Origin: Cytophagaceae bacterium
GTDB taxonomy: Bacteria > Bacteroidota > Bacteroidia > Cytophagales > Cytophagaceae
DNA length: 59,559 nt
Assembly (NCBI GenBank): GCA_025454925.1
Contig: JALONM010000012.1
Coordinates: forward strand, 1-59,559
Reading direction: 5' to 3'
Shown piece by piece: positions 41,803 through 52,161 of the stretch (within the stretch, counting starts at the first letter, position 1; each line of letters begins with the position of its first letter). The notes under the pieces were generated by a model, which saw nothing but the letters and a program-made list of their open reading frames with translations, was not told the DNA's origin and searched no databases. The position numbers and the translations under genes were made by a program.

Positions 41803-43173
41803 CTATAATATTTTCGAAAACACTTCATCAAGGCGGGAAACGAAATGTAATTTAATTTTATACCGGGCACCTTGCAATGACTTCTGATTAAATTTTGAAA
41901 CATACATTTCTTCAAAACCCAATTTTTCAGCCTCGGAAATCCGCTGTTCAATCCTGTTGACCGCACGAATTTCGCCACCAAGACCTACCTCTCCGGCAAA
42001 GCAGCTGGTACCCGGCAATACGGTATCCTCAAAAGAGGAAATGATGGAAGTGCACACTGCAAGGTCGACCGCCGGATCTTCAACTTTTATTCCTCCGGCC
42101 ACATTCAAAAATACATCCTGGGCACCTAAGCGAAATCCTCCTCTTTTTTCCAATACAGCAAGCAGCATATTCAACCGTTTGGCATCGTATCCGGTGGTGC
42201 TTCGTTGGGGTGTGCCATAGGTGGCAATGCTCACCAGCGATTGAATTTCTATTAACAACGGCCGGTTCCCTTCCAGCATAGCACTGATCGAAATTCCGCT
42301 CAAATGCTCGTCGCGTTGAGACAATAAAATTTCGGAAGGATTATTTACTTGCCGAAGTCCATCGCCCAACATTTCATAAATACCAAGTTCGGAGGTAGAT
42401 CCGAAACGGTTTTTGGTAGTTCGAAGAATACGGTAACTCAAATGCCGGTCGCCCTCAAACTGCAATACGGTATCTACCATGTGCTCCAAAATTTTGGGGC
42501 CGGCAATGGTTCCTTCTTTCGTAATATGACCAATTAAAAAAACAGGTGTATTGGTCTCTTTGGCAAACTTCATTAATTCGGCGGTGCATTCTCGAACTTG
42601 CGAAATACTGCCGGGTCCCGATTCAATGAAGGAAGACTGTAAGGTTTGAATAGAATCTACAACCAGCACATCCGGCTGCACCAATTCCATCTGCTTGAAA
42701 ATATTTTGAGTTCCTGTTTCTGTAAGAATGAAAATATCCGGATTAGAAATTCCGATCCGTTCAGCACGCATCCGAATTTGCTGTTCGCTTTCTTCCCCTG
42801 AAACATACAATACTTTAGAACCGGCTAAGCTAAGCGCTAACTGGAGCATCAAGGTGGATTTTCCGATACCCGGTTCACCTCCAATCAAAACCAGGGATCC
42901 TGGAACAATACCTCCTCCCAGCACACGGTTTAATTCCTGATCTTTCGTAACAAGACGCTTTTCTTCTGAAGATTCAATTTCCCATAATTTGCGTGGAGCC
43001 GGCACGCGTTTGGATTTGGCAGATTCACGCCATGGAGTTTTAGATTCATCTCCTTTGCTTACCAATTCTTCAACGTAGGTATTCCACTCCCCACAATGTG
43101 GACATTTACCCAACCATTTGGGTGATTGTGCCCCACAACTCTGACAAAAAAACGATGATTTTACTTTCGACAT
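41803..43173 (-). CDS. radA: DNA repair protein RadA
   Basis: RadA (Sms) is a RecA-related helicase that helps branch migration in recombination. The 456 residues show the N-terminal zinc finger CQSCGAQSPKWLGKCPHCGEW, Walker A GGEPGIGKST, the RadA motif KNRFGS and a C-terminal Lon-like domain (GGIKVEDPAVDLAVCTSI, FAGEVGLGGEIRAVNRIEQRI). The length is typical. It is divergent from the SpoIIE-type phosphatase gene. Confidence 0.97.
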   Translation of the reverse strand: MSKVKSSFFCQSCGAQSPKWLGKCPHCGEWNTYVEELVSKGDESKTPWRESAKSKRVPAPRKLWEIESSEEKRLVTKDQELNRVLGGGIVPGSLVLIGGEPGIGKSTLMLQLALSLAGSKVLYVSGEESEQQIRMRAERIGISNPDIFILTETGTQNIFKQMELVQPDVLVVDSIQTLQSSFIESGPGSISQVRECTAELMKFAKETNTPVFLIGHITKEGTIAGPKILEHMVDTVLQFEGDRHLSYRILRTTKNRFGSTSELGIYEMLGDGLRQVNNPSEILLSQRDEHLSGISISAMLEGNRPLLIEIQSLVSIATYGTPQRSTTGYDAKRLNMLLAVLEKRGGFRLGAQDVFLNVAGGIKVEDPAVDLAVCTSIISSFEDTVLPGTSCFAGEVGLGGEIRAVNRIEQRISEAEKLGFEEMYVSKFNQKSLQGARYKIKLHFVSRLDEVFSKIL

Positions 43174-43241
43174 AGCGTTTGAATTCTAACCTAAGCATCT
43201 CATTAGAATACTTTTATAAAAGTATCCGGCCTGCGCACGGG

Positions 43242-43249
43242 TATATTTG
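43242..43249 (+). promoter_or_regulatory. Candidate -7 element of the SpoIIE-type phosphatase gene
   Basis: TATATTTG matches TAnnTTTG. Initiation near 43256 gives a leader of about 64 bases before the ATG at 43320, which supports that start over 43179. I found no clear TTG -33 partner. Confidence 0.4.
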
Positions 43250-43319
43250 TTTGATGGGAACAAATTACAATTATTCCCGTAAAACCGATACAGAATTATT
43301 TCTAATTACAACTTTGTAT

Positions 43320-44927
43320 ATGCGTTTGGGGTGGACGGTTATTATTTTTTCAATCTTTTGTTTTTCAAGCCTTTCCGCCTATTCCTCCAGAAAAAAATCA
43401 GACTTATTGTCTTCGCAGAAAGACCAAAGCATTGCGGTTTTGATCAAGAATGGCGAAAAACTTCTGCAGGAAAAAAAATACGGCAAAGCCATCAAGGAAT
43501 TTGACAAAGCGCTGGAAGCTGCCATAAAAAGCCAAGACGAAGCCGCCCGACTGGAGTGTTACCGCCTGCTTTCGCAATCGCATTTAGCCGCCGGAAACAA
43601 AAAAAAATCATCCGAATTTGAAGATTTATACACCAGCCTCAAAGCAAAATCTGACAACGAAAAACTTCAGATTAAAGAAAAATTAAATCAGATTGAAATT
43701 AACCGGCTGAAAGAACAAAAACTCCGTTCCGAATTAGGATTACAAAAAGCGCAAACAGAAATCGAAGAGAAAAACCAAGTACTAGGTTCCACACTTGATT
43801 CTCTGGCTGCATTGGACCAATTGAATAAAGAAACACAGGTAAAAATTTCACTGCTGGAAAAAGAAAAAGAGCTCAAGGAGTTAAAAGTAAAAGAGCAAAG
43901 CATGCAACTCGAGAATAAAGAATTGCAGCTAAAGGAACAGGATGCCCGGTTGAGAGCTGAAAAATACATCATTGCATTACTGATAGGTGGCTTGGCTTTT
44001 TCAAGCATATTCGGCTTGGTGGTATACCGGAATTTTAAACAAAGACAAAAAGCTGCCCAAAAAATTCAAGAGCAATACGAAACCATCCACCATCAACATC
44101 AGAATATTTCCAACAGCATCCAATATGCGCAACGCATACAGCAAGCCATGTTACCGCAAGAGAAAGCGCTCCAACATTTTGTTCCGGACTCCTTTGTACT
44201 GTACAAACCCAAGGACGTAGTGAGTGGAGATTTCTACTGGTTTTACAATGTATACAATCAAAGTAGATTAAATGAAGCGCATCCGGAAGAAAATGAAGCC
44301 TTGGAAAATCTACCGGATCCCAAACATGCCAGCAAAATGATTATTGCCGCAGTGGATTGCACCGGGCATGGCGTTCCTGGTGCGCTGATGTCGATGATCG
44401 GATACAATCTTCTGAATGAAATCGCACATAAAAATATCCACGAGTCGAATTTGATGCTGAACGAATTGCACCGGAGTGTTCGGTTTGCCTTGCAACAATA
44501 CAAAAATGATAACAAGGATGGAATGGATATGGCCTTGTGCGTCATCGACAAAGTCAATAAAACCCTGGAATTTACGGGAGCCAAGAATCCTTTAATTTTC
44601 ATCCAAGACCATGAACTCTTTGTTATCAAAGGAGACAAAGAAGCCATTGGCGGACAAGGTGAGGCAAAGCGCAATTACAGCAAGCAACTGATCAGCATTG
44701 AGAAACCAACCTGGATCTATTTATTTTCTGATGGGTATGTAGACCAATTTGGAGGAAAGGATGGTAAAAAATTCATGATCAAAAACTTTAAAGAATTACT
44801 CCTTTCCATTCATCAGAAACCCTTTCACGAACAAAAACAAATATTAAACTCCACTATTGAAGAGTGGAAGGGAACGGAGGAAAAGCAAATTGATGATATT
44901 ATGGTTTTGGGACTTAAAGTATCTTGA
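43320..44927 (+). CDS. SpoIIE-family PP2C-type serine/threonine phosphatase with coiled coil
   Basis: A signal peptide (WTVIIFSIFCFSSLSAYS) is followed by TPR-like helices (LIKNGEKLLQEKKYGKAIKEF), a long coiled coil rich in E/K/L, a membrane helix (IIALLIGGLAFSSIFGLVVY), and a cytoplasmic SpoIIE/PP2C domain. The metal sites are in VSGDFYWF, AAVDCTGHGVPGALMS, NKDGMDMALCVID and LFSDGYVDQFGG, all intact. The layout suggests a periplasmic or membrane sensor acting on an anti-sigma-factor antagonist or similar switch; no partner gene is adjacent. I chose ATG 43320 because it gives a signal peptide. ATG 43254 and the frame start at 43179 lack one at the N-terminus. Confidence 0.88.
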   Translation: MRLGWTVIIFSIFCFSSLSAYSSRKKSDLLSSQKDQSIAVLIKNGEKLLQEKKYGKAIKEFDKALEAAIKSQDEAARLECYRLLSQSHLAAGNKKKSSEFEDLYTSLKAKSDNEKLQIKEKLNQIEINRLKEQKLRSELGLQKAQTEIEEKNQVLGSTLDSLAALDQLNKETQVKISLLEKEKELKELKVKEQSMQLENKELQLKEQDARLRAEKYIIALLIGGLAFSSIFGLVVYRNFKQRQKAAQKIQEQYETIHHQHQNISNSIQYAQRIQQAMLPQEKALQHFVPDSFVLYKPKDVVSGDFYWFYNVYNQSRLNEAHPEENEALENLPDPKHASKMIIAAVDCTGHGVPGALMSMIGYNLLNEIAHKNIHESNLMLNELHRSVRFALQQYKNDNKDGMDMALCVIDKVNKTLEFTGAKNPLIFIQDHELFVIKGDKEAIGGQGEAKRNYSKQLISIEKPTWIYLFSDGYVDQFGGKDGKKFMIKNFKELLLSIHQKPFHEQKQILNSTIEEWKGTEEKQIDDIMVLGLKVS

Positions 44928-45032
44928 TGACTGAGATACTTACACCATAACAGAATTAAAACAATGGTATGCCTGGCATGCCGCATTAGTAGAAATACGG
45001 TAAGAATACCTTGATGTTTGTTTCCAAATAGA

Positions 45033-45046
45033 TTGACAATAGTCAT
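45033..45046 (+). promoter_or_regulatory. FNR/CRP-type palindrome upstream of ccoI
   Basis: TTGACAATAGTCAT follows the pattern TTGAy-N4-rTCAT, as does the site before ccoS (TTGATTTATATCAT). It is centred 40 bases before the ccoI start. Confidence 0.45.
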
Positions 45047-45079
45047 CTTTTTTACCCTGGGTAATTTGGAAATTGAATC

Positions 45080-47491
45080 ATGGCAAACAAAACTACTTCG
45101 ACCCATGTACAATGCTTCCATTGCGGTGATGCCTGTGATTCCGGCAGCCTCCAATTCCACAACAAATCTTTCTGTTGCCAGGGATGTAAATCCGTTTACG
45201 AGCTTCTGCAATCCCATGACCTTTGCACCTATTACGACCTGGAAACAATGCCCGGTATTAAGGTCAATTCCGAAATTCAGAACCGCTATGCATTCCTGGC
45301 GGATGAGAAAATAATTAAATCACTTCTTGATTTTGACGAAGAAGGGTTACGAAAAATCCGCTTCAATCTTCCAGGCATACACTGCAGCTCTTGTATTTGG
45401 TTGCTGGAAAACCTGGAAAAACTTTGCTCCGGGGTACAAAGCAGTCAAGTGAATTTCCAAAAGAAAGAAATCTCTGTTCTGTATCAAAAGAACCTCACTT
45501 CGGCACAACGCATCGCAGAAACTTTACACGCGCTTGGGTATCCTCCCTCTCTTCAATGGGATGCCCTCGAAAAAAAATCTTCCCATCGGCAGGATTGGTC
45601 GCTGCTGTATAAAATTGGAATCGCAGGATTTTGTGGTGGGAACATTATGCTCTTAAGCTTCCCCGAATACCTTGGCCTGGATACGGCTTCCGACAAAGCT
45701 TTCGCTCGGCTTTTTTCGTTCTTATCCTTATTCCTTTCTATCCCTGTGGTGGTATACGGAGCCTCTGAATACTTCATTAACGCGTACAAAGGATTACGAA
45801 AAGGAATTCTTAACCTGGATGTTCCCATTGCACTGGGTACTGCTGCCGTTTTTTTTAGAAGTGTATACGAAGTGATAACACAGATTGGACCTGGATATTT
45901 TGATTCCCTTACTGGATTAATCTTTTTTCTTCTTATTGGAAAATGGTACCAACAGCGCACCTATCGACATTTTTCTTTTGAACGAGACTACCATTCCTAT
46001 TTCCCACTTACCGCCACGATCATCGAAGCTCATAAAGAATCGCCGGTATTGTTGCATGAGTTGAAAGAAGGTGATGAGGTATTAGTCCGAAACCAGGAAA
46101 TTATTCCTGCCGACGCGGTCTTATTGGAAGGTAATGCTTCGATTAATTATAGTTTTGTAACGGGGGAACAAAAGTTAATTCCTAAATCAGAAGGGGAGTT
46201 GCTGTTTGCCGGGGGAAGGCAGGAAGGAAGCTCCATTCGCATCCGCTTACAAAAAAATGTTTCGAGCAGTTATCTTCTGCAATTGTGGAACCACGAAGTA
46301 TTTTCTAAATCTGCCAATGCGTATCTCTCCGGATTTGTACTTTCCTTTAGCAAATATTTTGTGTATGCAACCTTGCTGCTGGCGTTGGGAACAGGTTTAT
46401 ACTGGTACTGGGCGGACAGCAGCCGGTTATTATTTGCAGTAACTGCGGTATTGCTGGTTGCTTGTCCATGTGCACTTGCGCTCTCTTTGCCCTTTGCCCT
46501 GAGCAATGCACTTCGCATTCTTGGTAAGCATGGCTTTTTCCTTAAAAATGCGGATACCGTTGAAAAAATTTCTGAAACAGAAATAATGGTATTCGACAAA
46601 ACAGGAACTTTAACACACAATGAAGAGCAGGCCATTCATTATGAAGGTTTAGAATTAAGTCATAGCGAAACGCTTTATTTAAAATCGGCATTACGAAATT
46701 CCACCCACCCGATCAGCAGAATGTTGTATGGATGGCTAAGCTCTGAATATTTACCTTGCGAACAATTTCAAGAACTACCAGGTAAGGGCTTGGAGGCAAG
46801 GGTGAATGGACATTCCATTAAGGCTGGCTCCGCCAGATGGTTGCTCAACCAAGGCATACAATCCGAATTCACGAGGGTTTACGTTGAAATAGACCACGAA
46901 GTAAAAGGATATTTTCAGTTGTCGCACCGCTTACGAAGTGGTATTCCTAACATGCTGAATGCTTTACAGGCGGAAAAGCAGACATTGCATGTCCTATCCG
47001 GCGATGGTCACGCAGATGAAAAATACCTCCGTAATATTTTCCCTAAAAACGCTACACTTCTTTTCAGACAGCAGCCCGAAGACAAACTCCGCTTCATACA
47101 AAGCATGCAGCAAGACGGGAAAAAAGTGATGATGCTAGGAGACGGATTAAATGACGCAGGAGCCTTACAAGCGAGTGATGCAGGAATCGCAGTTTGCGAC
47201 AACATCAACAGTTTTGCGCCCTCCTGTGATGGCATTTTATTAGGGAAGCAGTTGTACCGAATGCCGCACTTTATTCGCTTTACCCGTCAAACCATAAGCG
47301 TGGTAAAAGCATCGTTGGTGCTCTCTGTACTCTATAACCTTGTTGGCTTGTACTTTGCCGTGCAAGCCCAGCTAAGCCCGGTAATAGCTGCCATTCTCAT
47401 GCCTATGAGTTCGGTCTCTGTGGTTGCGTTTGTAGTGCTGCTTACCAATTACTTTGGCAGCAAATTGACAGCTGGCCCTGTCAACCAATAA
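45080..47491 (+). CDS. ccoI: CcoI-type copper-translocating P-type ATPase
   Basis: CcoI exports copper for insertion into the CuB site of cbb3 oxidase. The 803 residues begin with a cysteine-rich part (CFHCGDAC, FCCQGCKS) and a heavy-metal-associated domain (GIHCSSCIWLLENL). The membrane part holds the CPC site (VACPCALALS). Cytoplasmic motifs are TGEQ, DKTGTLTHNEEQ with the phosphorylated aspartate, HP in STHPIS and GDGLNDAGAL. Cysteine-rich N-termini of this kind are usual in FixI/CcoI. It stands apart from the other cco genes but has a similar upstream palindrome. Confidence 0.92.
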   Translation: MANKTTSTHVQCFHCGDACDSGSLQFHNKSFCCQGCKSVYELLQSHDLCTYYDLETMPGIKVNSEIQNRYAFLADEKIIKSLLDFDEEGLRKIRFNLPGIHCSSCIWLLENLEKLCSGVQSSQVNFQKKEISVLYQKNLTSAQRIAETLHALGYPPSLQWDALEKKSSHRQDWSLLYKIGIAGFCGGNIMLLSFPEYLGLDTASDKAFARLFSFLSLFLSIPVVVYGASEYFINAYKGLRKGILNLDVPIALGTAAVFFRSVYEVITQIGPGYFDSLTGLIFFLLIGKWYQQRTYRHFSFERDYHSYFPLTATIIEAHKESPVLLHELKEGDEVLVRNQEIIPADAVLLEGNASINYSFVTGEQKLIPKSEGELLFAGGRQEGSSIRIRLQKNVSSSYLLQLWNHEVFSKSANAYLSGFVLSFSKYFVYATLLLALGTGLYWYWADSSRLLFAVTAVLLVACPCALALSLPFALSNALRILGKHGFFLKNADTVEKISETEIMVFDKTGTLTHNEEQAIHYEGLELSHSETLYLKSALRNSTHPISRMLYGWLSSEYLPCEQFQELPGKGLEARVNGHSIKAGSARWLLNQGIQSEFTRVYVEIDHEVKGYFQLSHRLRSGIPNMLNALQAEKQTLHVLSGDGHADEKYLRNIFPKNATLLFRQQPEDKLRFIQSMQQDGKKVMMLGDGLNDAGALQASDAGIAVCDNINSFAPSCDGILLGKQLYRMPHFIRFTRQTISVVKASLVLSVLYNLVGLYFAVQAQLSPVIAAILMPMSSVSVVAFVVLLTNYFGSKLTAGPVNQ

Positions 47492-47539
47492 AGACAGCGA
47501 TTGAACCGGTTTTCTCAACAGATGCGAATCGCATGATTC

Positions 47540-47582
47540 GGAATTGCCCGCCATGGATCTATGATCCATGGCGGGCAATTCC
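47540..47582. terminator. Bidirectional hairpin between converging genes
   Basis: GGAATTGCCCGCCATGGATC (47540-47559) and its exact complement (47563-47582) form a 20-bp stem with a 3-base loop, 48 bases after the ccoI stop. It can serve both genes as a terminator, although clear T runs are absent. Confidence 0.55.
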
Positions 47583-47690
47583 GTCCTAGAAAATATTCGG
47601 CCTCGAAAAAAATTTCTTGTGTTCGATTCCTTCCCCAAAAGCCCTTGATTTTATACATCATTGCTCAACAGAAAAATTCCTATCGAGAAA
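47540..47690 (-). repeat. Family 2 structured intergenic repeat, copy 2
   Basis: The minus strand aligns with 12546-12682 through the 5' hairpin (CTCGATAG/CTGTTGAG with G-T pairs), the block AAAATCAAGGGC, GGAAGGAATCGAA, AAGAAATT, ATTTTCTA and the terminal hairpin. Some stem bases differ yet still pair. It lies between the converging ccoI and thiolase genes and fills most of that 220-base gap. Confidence 0.7.
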
Positions 47691-47711
47691 TTAGAATTAA
47701 ATACATGTTAG

Positions 47712-48893
47712 TTACATCGCTTCCACGATCAGTGAAGAAGCCCCGCCCCCTCCGTTACAAATTCCGGTGCAACCGAATTTTCCTTTTGTACTTTGCAACA
47801 CATGCAAAAGGGTAACTACAATGCGTGCTCCCGAAGCCCCCAATGGATGCCCTAATGATACGGCACCGCCCCAGCGGTTTACGTTGTCTGCATCCAAGCC
47901 AAGTTTCATAGCATTCGCAATAGATACTACCGAAAAAGCTTCATTAATTTCAAAAGAGTCAATTTGAGAAAGCTTCATACCGGCAGCTTCTAGCGCTTTA
48001 GGAATGGCCAATGAGGGAGCGGTAGTAAACCATTTAGGATCCTGCGCAGCATCGGCCCAAGCCACAATGCGTGCAAGTGGTTTTAAATTCTTTTCTTTCA
48101 ATAACTTTTCAGACACCAGCACCAGTGCAGCAGCACCATCGTTGAGTGTCGAGGCATTGGCGGCAGTGATGGTACCATCTTTTTCAAATACCGGTTTCAA
48201 CGAAGGTATTTTATCAAAAGACACTTTGGTATATTCTTCATCCATGTGTACCCAGGAACTTTCTTTCCCTTTTACCGGAATTTCTACCGGACAAATTTCA
48301 GAATCAAAATACTTGTTCTTCCAGGCTTCCTGAGATTTTTGATACGATTGGATGGCGAACGCATCCTGCATTTCACGGGTAATTTTCAATTCACGAGCTG
48401 TATTTTCCGCCGCATTGCCCATGTGGAAATCGTTGTATACATCCCACAAACCGTCTTTGATCAAACCATCGATGAGCTGTCCATGACCCAAGCGGTAACC
48501 ATTGCGGGCTTTATCGAGGTAATAAGGAACATTACTCATGCTTTCCATTCCACCGGCGATAGCGGCATCGTACTGTCCGAGCAAAATACTTTGAACGGCC
48601 ATCATGATGGCTTTGGTGCCTGATGCGCATACTTTGTTAACCGTAGTAGCCTCTACCTGCGGTGGCAAGCCTGCAAACATGGCAGCTTGACGGGCAGGAG
48701 CCTGCCCAAGGCCTGCGGACAACACATTTCCCATGATTACCTCTCCGATGTCAGTGCCTTGTAAACCACTTTGCGCCAAAGCAGCTTTAATAGCGGTGGC
48801 GCCAAGTTGGGTGGCACTTAACGAAGATAAAGATCCGGCGAAAGAGCCCATGGGCGTACGTTTGGCCGCTACGATGTAAACGTATGACTTCAT
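47712..48893 (-). CDS. Acetyl-CoA C-acetyltransferase (thiolase)
   Basis: Thiolases join or split acyl-CoA units. The 393 residues carry the active-site cysteine in VNKVCASGTKAIMM near residue 88, NEAFSVVSIANAM with the catalytic histidine region, and GHPLGASGARI and CNGGGGASSLIV near the end. The sequence YIVAAKRTPMGSFAGSL at the start is typical of the degradative/biosynthetic acetoacetyl-CoA type. Substrate chain length cannot be read. It is transcribed alone toward the family 2 repeat. Confidence 0.95.
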   Translation of the reverse strand: MKSYVYIVAAKRTPMGSFAGSLSSLSATQLGATAIKAALAQSGLQGTDIGEVIMGNVLSAGLGQAPARQAAMFAGLPPQVEATTVNKVCASGTKAIMMAVQSILLGQYDAAIAGGMESMSNVPYYLDKARNGYRLGHGQLIDGLIKDGLWDVYNDFHMGNAAENTARELKITREMQDAFAIQSYQKSQEAWKNKYFDSEICPVEIPVKGKESSWVHMDEEYTKVSFDKIPSLKPVFEKDGTITAANASTLNDGAAALVLVSEKLLKEKNLKPLARIVAWADAAQDPKWFTTAPSLAIPKALEAAGMKLSQIDSFEINEAFSVVSIANAMKLGLDADNVNRWGGAVSLGHPLGASGARIVVTLLHVLQSTKGKFGCTGICNGGGGASSLIVEAM

Positions 48894-48970
48894 AAGAGAA
48901 AAAATAAAACTAAAGAAATATACGACGTTTCCCCGGCAATGTTATTCCGACAAGTGCGAAGCTCGGCTCT

Positions 48971-51898
48971 TTAATCAAAAATAGAGGTGATATCGTCGCG
49001 AGTAAGATTCTTTACAAAACTTTCTTCCGTAGTGATCAAGTCTGAAGCCAGTTTTTGCTTTCCTCGCTGAAGGTTTAGAATCTTCTCTTCTACGGTATTC
49101 TTGGTAATAAACTTATAGGTAAACACCGTATTCTTCTGCCCTATCCGGTATGCTCTGTCTACCGCTTGCGCCTCAATGGCAGGATTCCACCAAGGATCCA
49201 GAAGAAAAACATAATCCGCGGATGTCAAATTAAGACCTACCCCACCGGCTTTCAACGAAATCAGGAATATCTTCACCTGGGTATTCTTTTGAAAATCTTC
49301 TACGGCTGCTTGTCTGTCGCGCGTAGAGCCGTCAAGGTAAGCATACTTCAATCCAGCTTTATCCAGGTAATCTCTAAATATGGAAAGGTGTTTTACAAAT
49401 TGTGAAAAAATTAAAATCTTATGATCTTCACTCAAGGCACTATGCAACATATGCAGCACATCTTCCATTTTTCCGGAATTCCCTTCATAGTCAGGATTTG
49501 CCAATTGTGGGTGATTGGCTATTTGTCTCAATTTTGTGAGCCCTTGCAACAACAAAATCTGAGAGCCACCCACTCCGTTCTGATCGATAGAATTGAGAAT
49601 CTCATTCCTGTATTGAGATTTTATTCGTTCATACTCTTCTTCTTGCAGAGGCGACATGGTGCAATAATGCACATTCTCTACTTTGGGAGGAAGTTCCGTA
49701 GCTACCTGTGACTTATGCCTGCGAAGAATAAAAGGTTTAATGAGGCTATACAAGCGCTTGGTTTTAGACTCGTCGTTTTTCTTTTCAATTGGAATTAAAA
49801 ATTCTTTTCTAAAAAACGTTTCGTTCCCTAACAAACCAGGGTTTATAAAATTCATCTGAGACCACAAGTCCAAGGTACTATTTTCGATGGGTGTACCTGT
49901 AAGAATAAGTCGGTATCGGGATTTAAGCATGCGCACGGCACGAGCAATATTGGAATCCGGATTTTTTATAGCCTGAGATTCATCGAGGAGTATATAATGA
50001 AAATAATAATTCTGCAAATATTCAATATCGCGTCGGGCCGTTCCGTAAGAAGTTATTACCAGATCATATCCGCTGAACTGCTCCACATTTTTTTCCCGAT
50101 GAATACCTGTATAATTAAAAATCTTGAGCTCCGGAGTAAATTTTTTGGATTCCATTTCCCAGTTGTATATCAGGGAAGTGGGCAAAATTAATAGCGATGC
50201 TGCAGAAGCCCCTTGCTCCTTCTGAGCCTGGAGCATAGCTAAGGTCTGAACGGTTTTACCAAGACCCATGTCGTCTGCCAAACAACCTCCAAGGTTGTAT
50301 TTAGACAAAAACATCATCCAGTTGTAACCCGCTTTCTGATAAGGCCTCAAATCTCCATTAAAAGTTTGAGGCAAATCAAAATCATCGATCTGTTCAAAAT
50401 TCCGTAGCTTTTCCAATTTATTGGAAATATCTACTTTGGCCAGATTACCAGACTTCAATTCTTCCACCAGAGCAATATGGTGCTTTTTGAGTTTGAGCAA
50501 TTCGTTTTCATCGTCAACAAAAGCAAACAGCTCCATGTATTGAGTAAACCATTCTTCCGGAATTACCGCGATTTCACCATTCGGCAATTCAAATTCCGAA
50601 ACGCCTTTCAAAATGAGCTTGCGTATTTTCAGGAATGGGATTTCAAACTCACCAAATCGTATGGTGGCAAAAATATCAAACCAATCGTTATTTTCTTTTA
50701 CCTCAAGATTGATATGGCTTTCTCCCACAAAATAGCGTTTCTCATCTTTACTATTCTGGCGAATATTAAAACCAATAGTTGTAAGAGGCTCACGATTTCT
50801 TTTAATCCAGGAAATGGCTTTTCTTCTCTCTAATACGGCTTTCCCATTTTTAACATCTAATCCTATAAAGGATAATTTTTCCAAAATATCTCGTTCCCAA
50901 GCCTCCTCACGCCGTACTTTGTGAAACACATAGGAGTCTTCGGTTTTTTCCAATTTCACGGTGCATTCCTGAAATTTTCCTGCCTGAAAATTAAATTCTC
51001 CGTATTGAAAACTTAAGGAAAAAACGATACTACTGTCATTATCTTCGAGTACTTCAATATCGTCGGTTTGGCCGAACATACTGAGGGTGGTATTTTTTGC
51101 CAACTCCGAAAACATCAACACCGGAACCGGTTGATATTTTTCAGACTTAATCGTAAAGCCCTTGGCATGCACATCAAAAGCGGCTACCAGCGGACTAATA
51201 AATTTTTCATAATACGAATCTTCGAGTTTACGGGGAATTTCAATAAACTTTTTCCTTAAGAATGGGCGAAGCTTATTTCCATCAACATCTTTTTCAAAAT
51301 GAAAAATTTTATCTTCCACCACCAACCAGGCAGGATGGTTACATAGGATGATGGCATTCTTATATTGAAAATCTATTTTCTGCTGATCGTATTTTATCGT
51401 GGGGAAATAATGTGTATTGTCTTCATTGCGCATGAAGTGAAACAATATGGTAGCCTTACCCGGCATAATCTGCACATGCTTCCAGGTCGGCTCTCCATCG
51501 TTTCCCATTTCAAACAACATCTTATTTTCCATCAACAAAAGCATCTCGTGCTTTTTGGTTTCGATGTAAGTATGTATGGCATCCTGAAGAATGGAATCGC
51601 CTTTGTCTTTATGAAAAACTTTTAGAAAGAATTCCTGAGGGGTAATTTTCTTGTTAAAGAATTTTTTTACGATGGTTTCCTGAGAGATGGCATCGGTGAG
51701 TTTTACCAACTTAAAATCAACGTCATCCATTCCGGAAGCAAACTCTTTGGAGTTTTTATCAGAAATATGCTGATGCTTTAAACTTAACTTTCCACTCTGA
51801 TCCAATTGCACTGCATACGCCTCAATAAGATAGCCAAGGTATTCGTGTTCCAGATAGGAATACACAATTTTAAAAGGTGCCGCCGTAGATACTTTCAC
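48971..51898 (-). CDS. SNF2/Swi2 family DNA-dependent ATPase
   Basis: The 975-residue protein has a long N-terminal region of about 480 residues and a SNF2 motor. Helicase motifs are LADDMGLGKTVQTLAM (I), LILPTSLIYNW (Ia), LLDESQAIKN (II), LTGTPIENS (III), and SLKAGGVGLNLTSADYVF, DPWWNPAIEAQAVDRAYRIG (V-VI). Bacterial SNF2 proteins remodel protein-DNA or RNA polymerase complexes (RapA type), but the exact role here is unknown. The start is GTG at 51898. A 263-base gap upstream to 52161 shows no other gene or notable signal. Confidence 0.93.
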   Translation of the reverse strand: MKVSTAAPFKIVYSYLEHEYLGYLIEAYAVQLDQSGKLSLKHQHISDKNSKEFASGMDDVDFKLVKLTDAISQETIVKKFFNKKITPQEFFLKVFHKDKGDSILQDAIHTYIETKKHEMLLLMENKMLFEMGNDGEPTWKHVQIMPGKATILFHFMRNEDNTHYFPTIKYDQQKIDFQYKNAIILCNHPAWLVVEDKIFHFEKDVDGNKLRPFLRKKFIEIPRKLEDSYYEKFISPLVAAFDVHAKGFTIKSEKYQPVPVLMFSELAKNTTLSMFGQTDDIEVLEDNDSSIVFSLSFQYGEFNFQAGKFQECTVKLEKTEDSYVFHKVRREEAWERDILEKLSFIGLDVKNGKAVLERRKAISWIKRNREPLTTIGFNIRQNSKDEKRYFVGESHINLEVKENNDWFDIFATIRFGEFEIPFLKIRKLILKGVSEFELPNGEIAVIPEEWFTQYMELFAFVDDENELLKLKKHHIALVEELKSGNLAKVDISNKLEKLRNFEQIDDFDLPQTFNGDLRPYQKAGYNWMMFLSKYNLGGCLADDMGLGKTVQTLAMLQAQKEQGASAASLLILPTSLIYNWEMESKKFTPELKIFNYTGIHREKNVEQFSGYDLVITSYGTARRDIEYLQNYYFHYILLDESQAIKNPDSNIARAVRMLKSRYRLILTGTPIENSTLDLWSQMNFINPGLLGNETFFRKEFLIPIEKKNDESKTKRLYSLIKPFILRRHKSQVATELPPKVENVHYCTMSPLQEEEYERIKSQYRNEILNSIDQNGVGGSQILLLQGLTKLRQIANHPQLANPDYEGNSGKMEDVLHMLHSALSEDHKILIFSQFVKHLSIFRDYLDKAGLKYAYLDGSTRDRQAAVEDFQKNTQVKIFLISLKAGGVGLNLTSADYVFLLDPWWNPAIEAQAVDRAYRIGQKNTVFTYKFITKNTVEEKILNLQRGKQKLASDLITTEESFVKNLTRDDITSIFD

Positions 51899-52161
51899 AA
51901 TCGTTCGCTTTGGGTTCTCCTAACCAAATTCAATCCTGCATTTAAAAAGAAAGCAAAAGAAGAAATTCTATCCTTTTCAAACCTGACAGGATATCCAATA
52001 TACTAATTAAAATGAAAGTGGGAAAGAGGAGGAAGAGACTTTTTATCGGCATTTATGCCTGATTTTTCAACGCCATTCTGAAATTCCAACAAAGAAGAGG
52101 TCTATCTGAATGATAGTCTTACCCCATACTCATCAAGTTGCTGACAATCAGAAAGCGGTGT

